Assembly (NCBI GenBank): GCA_003641555.1
Contig: QNAT01000011.1
Coordinates: forward strand, 1-11,637
Direction of reading: 5' to 3'
DNA length: 11,637 nt
Source: Thermotoga sp.
GTDB lineage: Bacteria; Thermotogota; Thermotogae; B3-G13
Positions within the stretch are counted from its first letter, which is position 1. Each line of letters begins with the position of its first letter. Positions 7,050 to 11,637 of the stretch are shown piece by piece. Below the pieces are notes generated by a model, which saw nothing but the letters and a program-made list of their open reading frames with translations, was not told the DNA's origin and did not search any database. The translations under genes and the position numbers were made by a program.

Positions 7050-7352
7050 TTACCATCTACCTCCTCCCATACCTCTACCCGAACCTCCTCCCATACCTCT
7101 ACCCATACCTCTACCAGGACCTCTTCCCATGCCTCTGCCAGGCCTTCCTGCATTCATGCCTCTCAATGCAGGATTTTCGGAATTCGATCTGATGGCCTGT
7201 GTTGGACACACATCGAAACACTTTCCACAACGGGTACACAGGTTATTTGATATCTTTGCCTTTCCATTATTCATAGTTATTGCCCCTGGTACAGGGCAAG
7301 CTTTAACACAATTTCCACATCCTATACATTTATCTTCTCTAACCCACGGCAT
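7050..7352 (-). CDS. 2[4Fe-4S] ferredoxin with Gly/Arg/Met-rich repeat tail
   Basis: This 100-residue protein has two parts. Residues 1-55 form a bacterial 2[4Fe-4S] ferredoxin with C9, C12, C15, C19 and C39, C42, C45, C49, each last cysteine followed by proline, flanked by GAI and QAI as usual. Residues 56-100 form a low-complexity tail in which GRGMG and GRGPG units repeat and which ends in GGGRW. At DNA level the tail has a 22-bp exact direct repeat (7059-7080 and 7083-7104, period 24). AAGGAGGT (7361-7368) precedes the ATG. It likely carries electrons for the MinD-type ATPases and the metal-cluster protein encoded just upstream in the operon. The tail, cationic and glycine-rich, may bind nucleic acid, membrane or protein partners. 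Similar short Gly-rich tails accompany ferredoxins of ORP-like clusters, but I infer this from memory. Confidence 0.9.
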   Translation of the reverse strand: MPWVREDKCIGCGNCVKACPVPGAITMNNGKAKISNNLCTRCGKCFDVCPTQAIRSNSENPALRGMNAGRPGRGMGRGPGRGMGRGMGGGSGRGMGGGRW

Positions 7353-7368
7353 AATCTTTTACCTCCTT

Positions 7369-7695
7369 CTAAAATTTATTCAATTTACTTTCTTTCCATG
7401 CATTCAGGTTTTCTTTTGCAGATCCTGATATTGCCTGATAGATTTCTATACCAACCCCTTGTAATGCCGTAAGAGCATTTGCTCCAACGTCTTTTGTTAT
7501 CAAAACATTTACTTTATTGTCTGCCAAAAGACGTGTTGTCTTTGGCCCCATACCATGTGCATCTAAATCGGTATTCTCATAATATTCGATTTCACCAGTA
7601 CTTTCATCGTAAATAACAAAAAACGGTGCCCGTGCGAACCTATCGCTTATGCTGGCATCTTTTCTTTTCTCTTCCACTGGAATCGCAATTCTCAT
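7369..7695 (-). CDS. NifX/NifB-like dinitrogenase iron-molybdenum cofactor family protein (ORP-like)
   Basis: This 108-residue protein has the single-domain DIMFC fold. It opens with MRIAIPVEEKRKDASISDRFARAPFFVIYDE, the family start in which the conserved SxRFGRAPFF segment lines the cluster site. GPKTTRLLADNKVNVLITKDVGANALTALQGVGIEIY completes the domain. Stand-alone relatives next to MinD ATPases include the orange protein of Desulfovibrio, which holds a Mo-Cu-S cluster, and many proteins of unknown cargo. It probably carries or assembles a metal-sulfur cluster. Histidine and methionine in the DAHGMGP segment could serve as soft-metal ligands; cysteines are absent, so any cluster would be bound non-covalently. 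AGGAGGT at 7704-7710 precedes ATG 7695. It lies 48 bases after the second ATPase gene, with a small hairpin in that gap, and 16 bases before the ferredoxin gene. Confidence 0.9.
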   Translation of the reverse strand: MRIAIPVEEKRKDASISDRFARAPFFVIYDESTGEIEYYENTDLDAHGMGPKTTRLLADNKVNVLITKDVGANALTALQGVGIEIYQAISGSAKENLNAWKESKLNKF

Positions 7696-7718
7696 ATTTT
7701 TCTACCTCCTTTCTCTGC

Positions 7719-7735
7719 AAATTTGGGACAAATTT
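7719..7735 (-). other. Intercistronic hairpin between the second ATPase and the NifX-like gene
   Basis: AAATTTG and CAAATTT form a perfect 7-bp stem with a 3-base loop (7719-7725 and 7729-7735). It lies in the 48-base gap just upstream of the ribosome binding site of the NifX-like gene. It is AT-rich and has no T tract, so it is more likely to affect message stability or initiation than to end transcription. Confidence 0.4.
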
Positions 7736-7743
7736 ATCATCGT

Positions 7744-8616
7744 TCACTTGATTCCCAAAATTCTTTTTAATTTCATATATATAGTCATTATAGCTTTACT
7801 CGCTTCACTATCTTGAAAATGTATAACTGGTTTTCCCTGTCTCACAGCCAATTCGACTGTTTCATCGAATGGGATCCTGCCTAATATCTTGAAGTTCTCA
7901 TCACGACAATACCGCTCTATTCTTTCCGATACCTCTGTATTCAAATCCGCCTTATTTATCACAACTCCAAATCGTCTTTTGAGCTGTTGTATGACCTTTA
8001 CTATTCTTGTGAGATCATGTAATCCCGATGTCGTCGGTTCGGTAATTATCACGATGTAGGTAGCCCCTGTTATCGAAGAAATAGCAGGGCATCCTATGCC
8101 TGGTGCACCATCTATCAGCACGACTCTTTTCTTCAACCTCTCTCCTTCTTTTATGGCGAGTTTTCTGATCTCTGCAGCAAGTCCACCTGAAGCGTCCTCG
8201 CCAGGATTCAATCTACCATGGACGACTGGCATCGAATCCATGAAGGCACGATAATATTCACCATCTTTAGTTTTAACAAGTGTTATAGCTTTTTCTGGAC
8301 ACGCAATGACACATGCACTACATCCTTCACAGGCATAAGGGTCTATTTTGTAATCTCCATCGTATATTACAGCATCAAATCGACACACATCTTTGCAGAT
8401 TCCACATTTTGTACATTTATCGAGTGATATGCTCGCTTTCTTTCCACCAGAGAATTCAAAGCTCTCTTTATCTTTAAGGTCGAGTAGGAGATAAAGATTT
8501 GGTGCATCTGCATCACAGTCAGCTACAACATGGTTTTCAAACAAAAAAGTCAGTGAGCCTGCAAGAGTAGTTTTACCAGTTCCACCTTTTCCGCTTACAA
8601 TTGCTATCTGTATCAT
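7744..8616 (-). CDS. MinD/ParA-type P-loop ATPase with inserted 2[4Fe-4S] ferredoxin (second copy)
   Basis: This 290-residue protein has the deviant Walker A motif GKGGTGKTT (residues 9-17) and the switch region VADCDADAPN (31-40). A ferredoxin insertion follows with C68, C71, C74, C78 and C96, C99, C102, C106 (the second cluster ends in CPEKAI). Walker B is VVLIDGAPGIGCPA (165-178), and the adenine-side segment is ITEPTTSGLHDL. This architecture defines the COG1149-type ATPases that occur in tandem pairs with DIMFC proteins, as in the Desulfovibrio ORP complex. They are thought to couple ATP-driven dimerisation to cluster assembly, delivery or positioning in the cell. Its start overlaps the stop of the first copy (ATGA, 8613-8616), so the two are co-translated and likely form a heterodimer. 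The two copies are clearly diverged, so this is an old duplication. Confidence 0.93.
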   Translation of the reverse strand: MIQIAIVSGKGGTGKTTLAGSLTFLFENHVVADCDADAPNLYLLLDLKDKESFEFSGGKKASISLDKCTKCGICKDVCRFDAVIYDGDYKIDPYACEGCSACVIACPEKAITLVKTKDGEYYRAFMDSMPVVHGRLNPGEDASGGLAAEIRKLAIKEGERLKKRVVLIDGAPGIGCPAISSITGATYIVIITEPTTSGLHDLTRIVKVIQQLKRRFGVVINKADLNTEVSERIERYCRDENFKILGRIPFDETVELAVRQGKPVIHFQDSEASKAIMTIYMKLKRILGIK

Positions 8617-9461
8617 TTCACACTCACCATGATCCTGTTGAGTGTATCATTGAATACAGCACTCCATTCAGGAAGATCCTTTACAAATAATCTACCCTCT
8701 GAATACAGGGATGCTATCTTCTTATTGAAAGGGATGCGGCATAGAATAGGAATATCAGTTTGTTTTGAGAATTTTTCAATACCATCAAAGCCCACATCAT
8801 ATCTGTTCACTATTATAGCTGATGGGATTCCCATTTCTTTTACTATCTCCAGAGCCATTCTCAGATCGCTTAAACCAAATGGTGTTGGTTCGGTGACCAG
8901 AATGGCAAAATCCATACCACGCAGAGATTCTACTACAGGGCAAGAATTTCCTGGGGGTGCATCGATAATAACAACCTCTGCATCTTCATCGATATGCTTT
9001 TTGAGTTGTCTTATAACCTCTACCCCAGAAAGTTCACCTAAGTTCATAATTCCCATACCATACTTTAGAGAGTCAGTGATATCTCCTAATTTGATCTTTC
9101 CGATCGCTTTTGGCAATTCCTTAATGGCATCGGTAGGACATACCATTTTGCAGACCCCACAACCTTTGCAAAGGGAATCGAAGACATATACGCCACCCGA
9201 AAAGGATATCATCGCCCCAAACTGACAGGCATTGACGCATTTTCCACAATTTATACATTTACTGTTATTAACAACGGGTTTGAGGATCTCAACGGGTTCT
9301 TCATAAGAAAAATGGATCGGAAAGAACAAATGAGTATCTGGTTCTTCTACATCTGCATCCAATAGTTGAACCTTAAGATGCTTCGAAAGCAACCAGGCAA
9401 GGTTCGTTGCTACTGTTGTTTTTCCTGTTCCACCTTTACCACTCAAGACTGTAATCTTCAA
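8613..9461 (-). CDS. MinD/ParA-type P-loop ATPase with inserted 2[4Fe-4S] ferredoxin (first copy)
   Basis: This 282-residue protein begins MKITVLSGKGGTGKTTVATN, with the deviant Walker A motif at residues 8-16. The aspartate-rich switch follows (LLDADVEEPDTH, 33-44). The ferredoxin insertion has C69, C72, C75, C79 and C98, C101, C104, C108. Walker B is VVIIDAPPGNSCPVVE (163-178), and VTEPTPFGLSDL lies near residues 189-200. I choose TTG 9459-9461 as the start because GGAGG (9470-9474) lies 8 bases upstream and the protein then begins exactly like its relatives. A GTG five codons further up (9476) has no such site. It is paired with the second copy through a 4-base overlap. The likely role is ATP-dependent handling or placement of a metal-sulfur cluster or complex together with the NifX-like protein. 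A perfect hairpin lies just upstream of its ribosome binding site. Confidence 0.93.
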   Translation of the reverse strand: MKITVLSGKGGTGKTTVATNLAWLLSKHLKVQLLDADVEEPDTHLFFPIHFSYEEPVEILKPVVNNSKCINCGKCVNACQFGAMISFSGGVYVFDSLCKGCGVCKMVCPTDAIKELPKAIGKIKLGDITDSLKYGMGIMNLGELSGVEVIRQLKKHIDEDAEVVIIDAPPGNSCPVVESLRGMDFAILVTEPTPFGLSDLRMALEIVKEMGIPSAIIVNRYDVGFDGIEKFSKQTDIPILCRIPFNKKIASLYSEGRLFVKDLPEWSAVFNDTLNRIMVSVK

Positions 9462-9469
9462 CTTAACAT

Positions 9470-9474
9470 CCTCC
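9470..9474 (-). promoter_or_regulatory. Ribosome binding site that fixes the TTG start of the first MinD-type ATPase
   Basis: GGAGG on the minus strand lies 8 bases before TTG 9461. The GTG at 9476 overlaps this site and has no site of its own, so the shorter protein is preferred. Confidence 0.7.
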
Positions 9475-9480
9475 ACACAA

Positions 9481-9515
9481 GGCTACGATGAAGAATAACA
9501 TTCTTCATCGTAGCC
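9481..9515 (-). other. Perfect 16-bp intercistronic hairpin between the DUF5320 gene and the ATPase pair
   Basis: GGCTACGATGAAGAA (9481-9495) is the exact reverse complement of 9501-9515, and one more T-A pair closes a 3-base loop (9497-9499). This is the strongest hairpin in the window. It lies 17 bases after the end of the Gly/Tyr-rich gene and ends 6 bases before the ribosome binding site of the next gene. No T tract follows it on the minus strand, so full termination is unlikely. It more likely protects the abundant upstream message from 3' decay or partly attenuates the downstream genes. Confidence 0.75.
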
Positions 9516-9532
9516 AAACTATTATCTATCGC

Positions 9533-9817
9533 TTACCACCACCGTCTCCAACCTCTACCGAATCCAAAGCCTCTACCGTAGCCCCAGCCTCTACCGAATC
9601 CAAAGCCTCTACCATAGCCCCAGCCTCTGCCATAGCCATAACCGTAATAGGGAGCATAAGCCCCCCGATAAGCATATGGGTTTGCTGGAGGATAGTAAGA
9701 TGCTCCGTAAGGAGCTCCATAGTACCCGTAAGACCTTCCATATCCGCTACAAAATCCCAGACCTCTACCAGTCATAGGTCCAAATCCTGCGGGGCCAGTA
9801 CCATCTAACGCGGGCAT
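9533..9817 (-). CDS. DUF5320-family Gly/Tyr/Arg-rich protein (N-terminal signature form)
   Basis: This 94-residue protein begins MPALDGTGPAGFGPMTGRGLGFCSGY, the strong signature of DUF5320 proteins, which usually accompany DIMFC proteins and MinD-type ATPases. The rest is low complexity: a Tyr/Pro/Ala stretch (GYYGAPYGASYYPPANPYAY), then two copies of a 12-residue WGYGRGFGFGRG unit, ending in WRRWW. The single cysteine (C23) is the conserved one. The family's usual C-terminal coiled coil is missing here but present in the gene just upstream. GGGAGGTG (9823-9830) precedes the ATG, with only 4 bases between this gene and the upstream one. The function is not known. The aromatic/Gly/Arg composition could favour self-association or binding to a metal cluster, membrane or RNA. 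Confidence 0.85.
   Translation of the reverse strand: MPALDGTGPAGFGPMTGRGLGFCSGYGRSYGYYGAPYGASYYPPANPYAYRGAYAPYYGYGYGRGWGYGRGFGFGRGWGYGRGFGFGRGWRRWW
9552..9623. repeat. 36-bp tandem repeat, two copies, inside the DUF5320 gene
   Basis: Units 9552-9587 and 9588-9623 differ at one base and each encode twelve residues of Trp/Gly/Tyr/Arg/Phe pattern on the minus strand. A partial third unit follows at 9624. In-frame units of 36 bp can change copy number by slippage and alter the length of the protein without breaking it. Confidence 0.85.
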
Positions 9818-9821
9818 AAAC

Positions 9822-10067
9822 TCACCTCCCTTCGGTTTCTAATTCTTTAAGTCTTTGAGTAACTCCCTGAATTTCATTTTCAAGATACGCCTTGTAGTCT
9901 TCCAACATCTGCCTTTCCTCTTCGGGACTCATCCTTGGAGGCCCTCCATATGGATCGCCCCAACCGTATCCGGGTCCGGGTCCATATCCATATCCTCTTC
10001 CCCAACCGTATCCGGGGGCATATCCTCCTCCCCAACCTCTATAAGGACCGTAATATCCGTAAGCCAT
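9822..10067 (-). CDS. Gly/Tyr-rich protein with C-terminal coiled coil (DUF5320-like partner)
   Basis: This 81-residue protein is the first gene of the operon. Residues 1-45 are Gly/Tyr/Trp/Pro-rich with repeated GYG(W/P)G and GPGPGYGWG units. Residues 46-81 form a charged amphipathic helix (SPEEERQMLEDYKAYLENEI, then a QRLKELE stretch) with heptad spacing of Leu/Met/Ile, a probable dimerising coiled coil. In typical DUF5320 proteins, as I recall them, the N-terminal DGTGP-x-G-x-GPMTGRG signature, a Gly/Tyr middle and this kind of coiled coil are one chain. Here the coiled coil half and the signature half are separate neighbours. AGGAGGTG (10075-10082) precedes the ATG within a leader of about 30 bases. 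The function is unknown. It probably acts with the next gene product and the ATPases. Confidence 0.8.
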   Translation of the reverse strand: MAYGYYGPYRGWGGGYAPGYGWGRGYGYGPGPGYGWGDPYGGPPRMSPEEERQMLEDYKAYLENEIQGVTQRLKELETEGR

Positions 10068-10082
10068 ATCTTTTCACCTCCT

Positions 10083-10107
10083 ATATATATGTAATTTACA
10101 TATATAT
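10083..10107. promoter_or_regulatory. 25-bp AT-rich palindrome over the predicted start site, candidate PadR operator
   Basis: ATATATATGTAA (10083-10094) and TTACATATATAT (10096-10107) are perfect inverted repeats around a single central base. The site overlaps the last bases of the -10 box and the predicted start site of the leftward operon, where a bound repressor blocks transcription. It contains ATGT-N5-ACAT; PadR operators are known for ATGT...ACAT half-sites, usually with longer spacing, and for AT-rich dyads. The PadR gene is the last gene of the same operon. The assignment is inference from position and symmetry. Confidence 0.6.
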
Positions 10108-10134
10108 GATATAACAATTATTTCTCTATGTCAA
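10106..10134 (-). promoter_or_regulatory. Sigma70-type promoter of the ORP-like operon
   Basis: On the minus strand a perfect TTGACA (-35, 10129-10134) is followed after exactly 17 bases by TATCAT (-10, 10106-10111, five of six consensus bases). Transcription would begin near 10098-10100 inside the palindrome, giving a leader of about 30 bases with AGGAGGTG. This is the clearest promoter in the window. It is a housekeeping type, unlike the sigma54 promoters reported for ORP genes in Desulfovibrio. Confidence 0.8.
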
Positions 10135-10360
10135 GATGCTGTGAATGCTTCCCATTGCAAGCAGATGGGGTCTTCTTGCCAATAATCAAATAAAAAATGT
10201 TCTGAACATCTTTGTAATAAACCTTGCATGTGCTTCATCTATAATGATATTTTTGGCGAAAGATCGTATTGAGGAAAATCAAATCGGATATTTTAGTCAC
10301 GAAATTACACAAAGGAAAAATGTCTGATATCGGGTATGAAGGGGAAAGATATGTGGGTCA
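10135..10360. other. Intergenic stretch between the divergent operons with no supported gene
   Basis: An open frame of 60 codons exists on the plus strand (10145-10327), but it has no ribosome binding site, no recognisable family and codon use unlike its neighbours. I see nothing else definite here. It may hold decayed sequence, as does the toxin gene further right. Confidence 0.5.
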
Positions 10361-10369
10361 TGATATAAT
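10361..10369 (+). promoter_or_regulatory. Extended -10 promoter for the antitoxin/toxin pair
   Basis: TGATATAAT carries a perfect TATAAT (10364-10369) with the upstream TG of an extended -10. No good -35 is visible at 17 bases, which extended -10 promoters tolerate. Transcription would begin near 10376, about 16-25 bases before the antitoxin-like gene. Confidence 0.55.
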
Positions 10370-10400
10370 ATTCAAGAAGAGATGATGGAAGATGAAAAAA

Positions 10401-10562
10401 ATGACACTCGACGTTGATTTTAAAGAAATAAAGAAAGCCATTTCTAAACTTCCTGACGAGGAGAAGAAATCTCTTTTACTCGAGGTTAGCCCCATATTGG
10501 GACGTGCTTTAGAGAAAATGGAAAAAAAGCTATTAAGGAAGATAAGGGTGGAAAAACTGTAA
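10401..10562 (+). CDS. Small antitoxin-like protein
   Basis: This encodes 53 residues: MTLDVDFKEIKKAISKLPDE and then a highly charged helical part (EKKSLLLEVSPILGRALEKM and on to RVEKL). It is rich in Lys, Glu and Leu and probably all helical apart from a short N-terminal strand. It resembles the small antitoxins found in front of RelE/ParE toxins, with a DVDFKEIKKAISKLP-E-E-K start pattern. I choose ATG 10401 because GGAAG (10387-10391) lies 9 bases upstream; ATG 10392, three codons earlier, lies almost on top of that site. It ends 9 bases before the broken toxin gene, the usual antitoxin-then-toxin order. The family is not recognised with certainty. It could still work as an antidote to related toxins even though its own toxin partner is broken. 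Confidence 0.65.
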   Translation: MTLDVDFKEIKKAISKLPDEEKKSLLLEVSPILGRALEKMEKKLLRKIRVEKL

Positions 10563-10571
10563 GGCTTGAAG

Positions 10572-10859
10572 ATGCATGAGATAGAACTGAGTACAAGGGC
10601 TACAAAGCAGATCAGAAAACTGGACTCTTATATTAGAGGAATGGTGAAAAAAACATAACAAAGTATCTCACTTCAGATCCCTATGAGTATCCCTTTTTAT
10701 CTGGTAAATATTCCACCTCAAGAAAAATGGCCTTTTCTACTACAGCAGGAGAGTTCGGGATTATTTATACCATAAGGAGAGATATGAAAAGATATCATTC
10801 TTTTCCCGGGAAATAGGGGAAATTTTTACAAAGAACTTCAAAGGTATTTAGGTTCATAA
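10572..10859 (+). pseudogene. RelE/ParE-type toxin gene broken by two single-base indels in A runs
   Basis: The first frame encodes MHEIELSTRATKQIRKLDSY and ends at TAA 10656-10658. If one A is added to the seven-A run at 10647-10653, the frame goes on as KKNITKYLTSDPYEYPFLSG, then RKMAFSTTAGEFGIIYTIRRDMK. If one A is removed from the four-A run at 10787-10790, it ends as KDIILFPGNRGNFYKELQRY plus LGS and stops at TAA 10857-10859. The result is a 95-residue protein with the RelE/ParE pattern: LSxxATKQIRKLD, DPY, LSGKY, EFxIIYTI and a C-terminal R-x-x-FYKEL helix. Such toxins cleave mRNA at the ribosome (RelE) or poison gyrase (ParE). In this reading the gene is inactive unless slippage at the A runs restores the frame. 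Sequencing error in homopolymers is an alternative. Confidence 0.72.
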
Positions 10860-10933
10860 ACGAGAAGGATCTATACAGGAAATGTAAGTTGGAAAGGTAA
10901 GAAATCATGACAAAATATCCAAGATGAGAAAAG

Positions 10934-11356
10934 ATGAAGAAGATCGTTATTTCCCTGATAATACTGGTAGTGCTGATCCTGTTCTTATGGGGATGTATGT
11001 TATTCCCACCGGGTCCGCATATAGAGATTGAAGTGGCACCGCAAGAAGTTGGCACGGGAAGCACATCCATATCCATAAAATTGCATGAAACTGCCGGGAT
11101 AGAGTGTAAGATAAAAAAGGTTTTGTTGGATAAATATTCGCTTACAGGTTCAGCAATAAGTTATAACTCTTATGCAGCAACTAAAGTGTTTCCTGGGACT
11201 ATCTTGTCTTCAAAGGGCTATTTGGTAGGTTCTCTGACTACTACGATATCGACAGAAACAGGATATATGATACTTACTATAAATGCCACCGACGCCTATA
11301 ATCAAGTATTCGATGTCTTTGCCACCGTTACGGTGAGTGCAAGCCCATCATCATGA
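10934..11356 (+). CDS. Putative small lipoprotein with beta-sandwich-like domain
   Basis: This 140-residue protein starts with two lysines, then a long hydrophobic stretch (IVISLIILVVLILFLWG) and a cysteine (C21), which fits a lipoprotein signal; tryptophan at -2 is unusual for a lipobox. PPGPHIEIEVAPQEVGTGST begins the mature part, followed by alternating strands with Thr/Ser/Val and a TGYMILTINATDAYNQVFDVFATVTV end, much like an Ig-like or CARDB-type beta sandwich. It would sit on the membrane facing outwards. No family is recognised with confidence. The stop codon overlaps the start of mutS2 (ATGA, 11353-11356), so the two are co-translated, although a functional link between a cell-surface protein and MutS2 is not obvious. 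It begins 74 bases after the broken toxin gene; no clear promoter is visible. Confidence 0.7.
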   Translation: MKKIVISLIILVVLILFLWGCMLFPPGPHIEIEVAPQEVGTGSTSISIKLHETAGIECKIKKVLLDKYSLTGSAISYNSYAATKVFPGTILSSKGYLVGSLTTTISTETGYMILTINATDAYNQVFDVFATVTVSASPSS

Positions 11357-11637
11357 TGTACTTAGACGAATACTCCTTTTCTTCTCTCGAGTTCGATAAA
11401 GTCGTAGAACGCATTAAGTCGTATACCTTTTCTAACTTTGGGAAACGCGCCCTCTCATATCTAAAGCCTATGAAAATACCCATTGGAGAGCAGCAGAGGA
11501 TAAGGGATATGATGGATATACTGGAATATGAGGGTGGCTTACCAATAGGGGGGATATTCGATTTTGGCCCCTTTTTAATGAAAATCAAAGAAGGAACTCC
11601 TGTAGATGGAAAAGACTTCATTAGTATAGCCAATACC
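11353..11637 (+). CDS. mutS2: MutS2 family protein, N-terminal part
   Basis: The 95 visible codons run off the right edge. The start reads MYLDEYSFSSLEFDKVVERI followed by KSYTFSNFGKRALSYLKPM and an R-x-M-M-D-I-L-E-Y segment. This is the classic MutS2 opening: LEFDKV, the G-K-x-x-L segment after the first helix, and the D/E-rich helix. MutS2 is a P-loop ATPase of the MutS family that lacks the mismatch-binding domain. It suppresses homologous recombination and, in Bacillus, rescues collided ribosomes through its Smr domain; the ATPase and Smr domains lie outside the window. Two ATG codons stand in tandem (11353 and 11356), and either could serve. The gene overlaps the end of the lipoprotein gene and lacks a good ribosome binding site, so it is probably translated by coupling. 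Confidence 0.85.
   Translation, partial: MMYLDEYSFSSLEFDKVVERIKSYTFSNFGKRALSYLKPMKIPIGEQQRIRDMMDILEYEGGLPIGGIFDFGPFLMKIKEGTPVDGKDFISIANT

Noticed and set aside
7031..7153. Upstream extension of the PadR frame with a Trp/Val/Glu repeat
   Set aside because: It overlaps the ferredoxin tail in another frame and is explained by low-complexity DNA. The strong AGGAGGT before TTG 7030 gives a better start.
9462..9476. GTG start for the first MinD-type ATPase
   Set aside because: No ribosome binding site precedes it, and the site at 9470-9474 serves TTG 9461, which gives the usual family N-terminus.
9552..9623. CRISPR-like repeats
   Set aside because: The 36-bp units are directly adjacent without spacers and encode a protein repeat.
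10145..10327. 60-codon plus-strand frame between the divergent operons
   Set aside because: It has no ribosome binding site, no family match and a composition unlike the neighbouring genes. It overlaps no promoter and is best seen as chance.

Overview
This is a bacterial window. It begins inside ruvB and ends inside mutS2. The DNA is AT-leaning, arginine is mostly encoded by AGA/AGG and isoleucine often by ATA, and the gene content is strictly anaerobic in character: a tungsten-type aldehyde:ferredoxin oxidoreductase (AOR), many 4Fe-4S proteins and ferredoxin-bearing MinD ATPases. I infer an anaerobic, probably thermophilic bacterium; the phylum cannot be fixed from this sequence alone.

Layout. 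(1) 1-878, rightward: the C-terminal part of ruvB and a small YggT-family membrane protein. (2) 879-1420, no gene: an 8-bp inverted repeat, a 102-bp four-hairpin palindromic element with 13-bp perfect ends (MITE/REP-like), a 9-bp tandem repeat, and a leader that can fold into several stems, some mutually exclusive. (3) 1421-6605, rightward: a tightly packed four-gene operon. It holds a 2Fe-2S ferredoxin, a 601-residue FAD/NAD protein fused to a 2[4Fe-4S] ferredoxin and a BFD-type [2Fe-2S] domain, a DAO-family FAD amino-acid/amine dehydrogenase, and an AOR. The first three look like a fused version of the dye-linked proline/amino-acid dehydrogenase (PdhF, PdhA+X, PdhB) or HcnABC/sarcosine-oxidase type complexes. 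The AOR could reoxidise or produce a downstream aldehyde using the same ferredoxin pool.

(4) 10134-6647, leftward: a seven-gene operon that resembles the ORP (orange protein) cluster described in Desulfovibrio. It encodes two Gly/Tyr-rich proteins (the signature of the DUF5320 family split over two genes), two MinD-type ATPases each with an inserted 2[4Fe-4S] ferredoxin, a NifX/NifB-like metal-cluster protein, a ferredoxin with a Gly/Arg/Met repeat tail, and a PadR-family repressor as the last gene. A clear promoter (TTGACA, 17 bp, TATCAT) has a 25-bp near-perfect AT palindrome over its predicted start site. That palindrome is the obvious candidate PadR operator, which would make the operon autoregulated. 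Two intercistronic hairpins divide the operon into three blocks.

(5) 10361-10859, rightward: an extended -10 promoter, a small antitoxin-like gene and a RelE/ParE-type toxin gene broken by two single-base changes in A runs. (6) 10934-11637, rightward: a small putative lipoprotein whose stop codon overlaps the start of mutS2, which runs off the end.

The most interesting parts are the ORP-like operon with its terminal PadR gene and promoter palindrome, the split DUF5320 proteins, the four-hairpin element with the structured leader, and the toxin gene broken at A runs.
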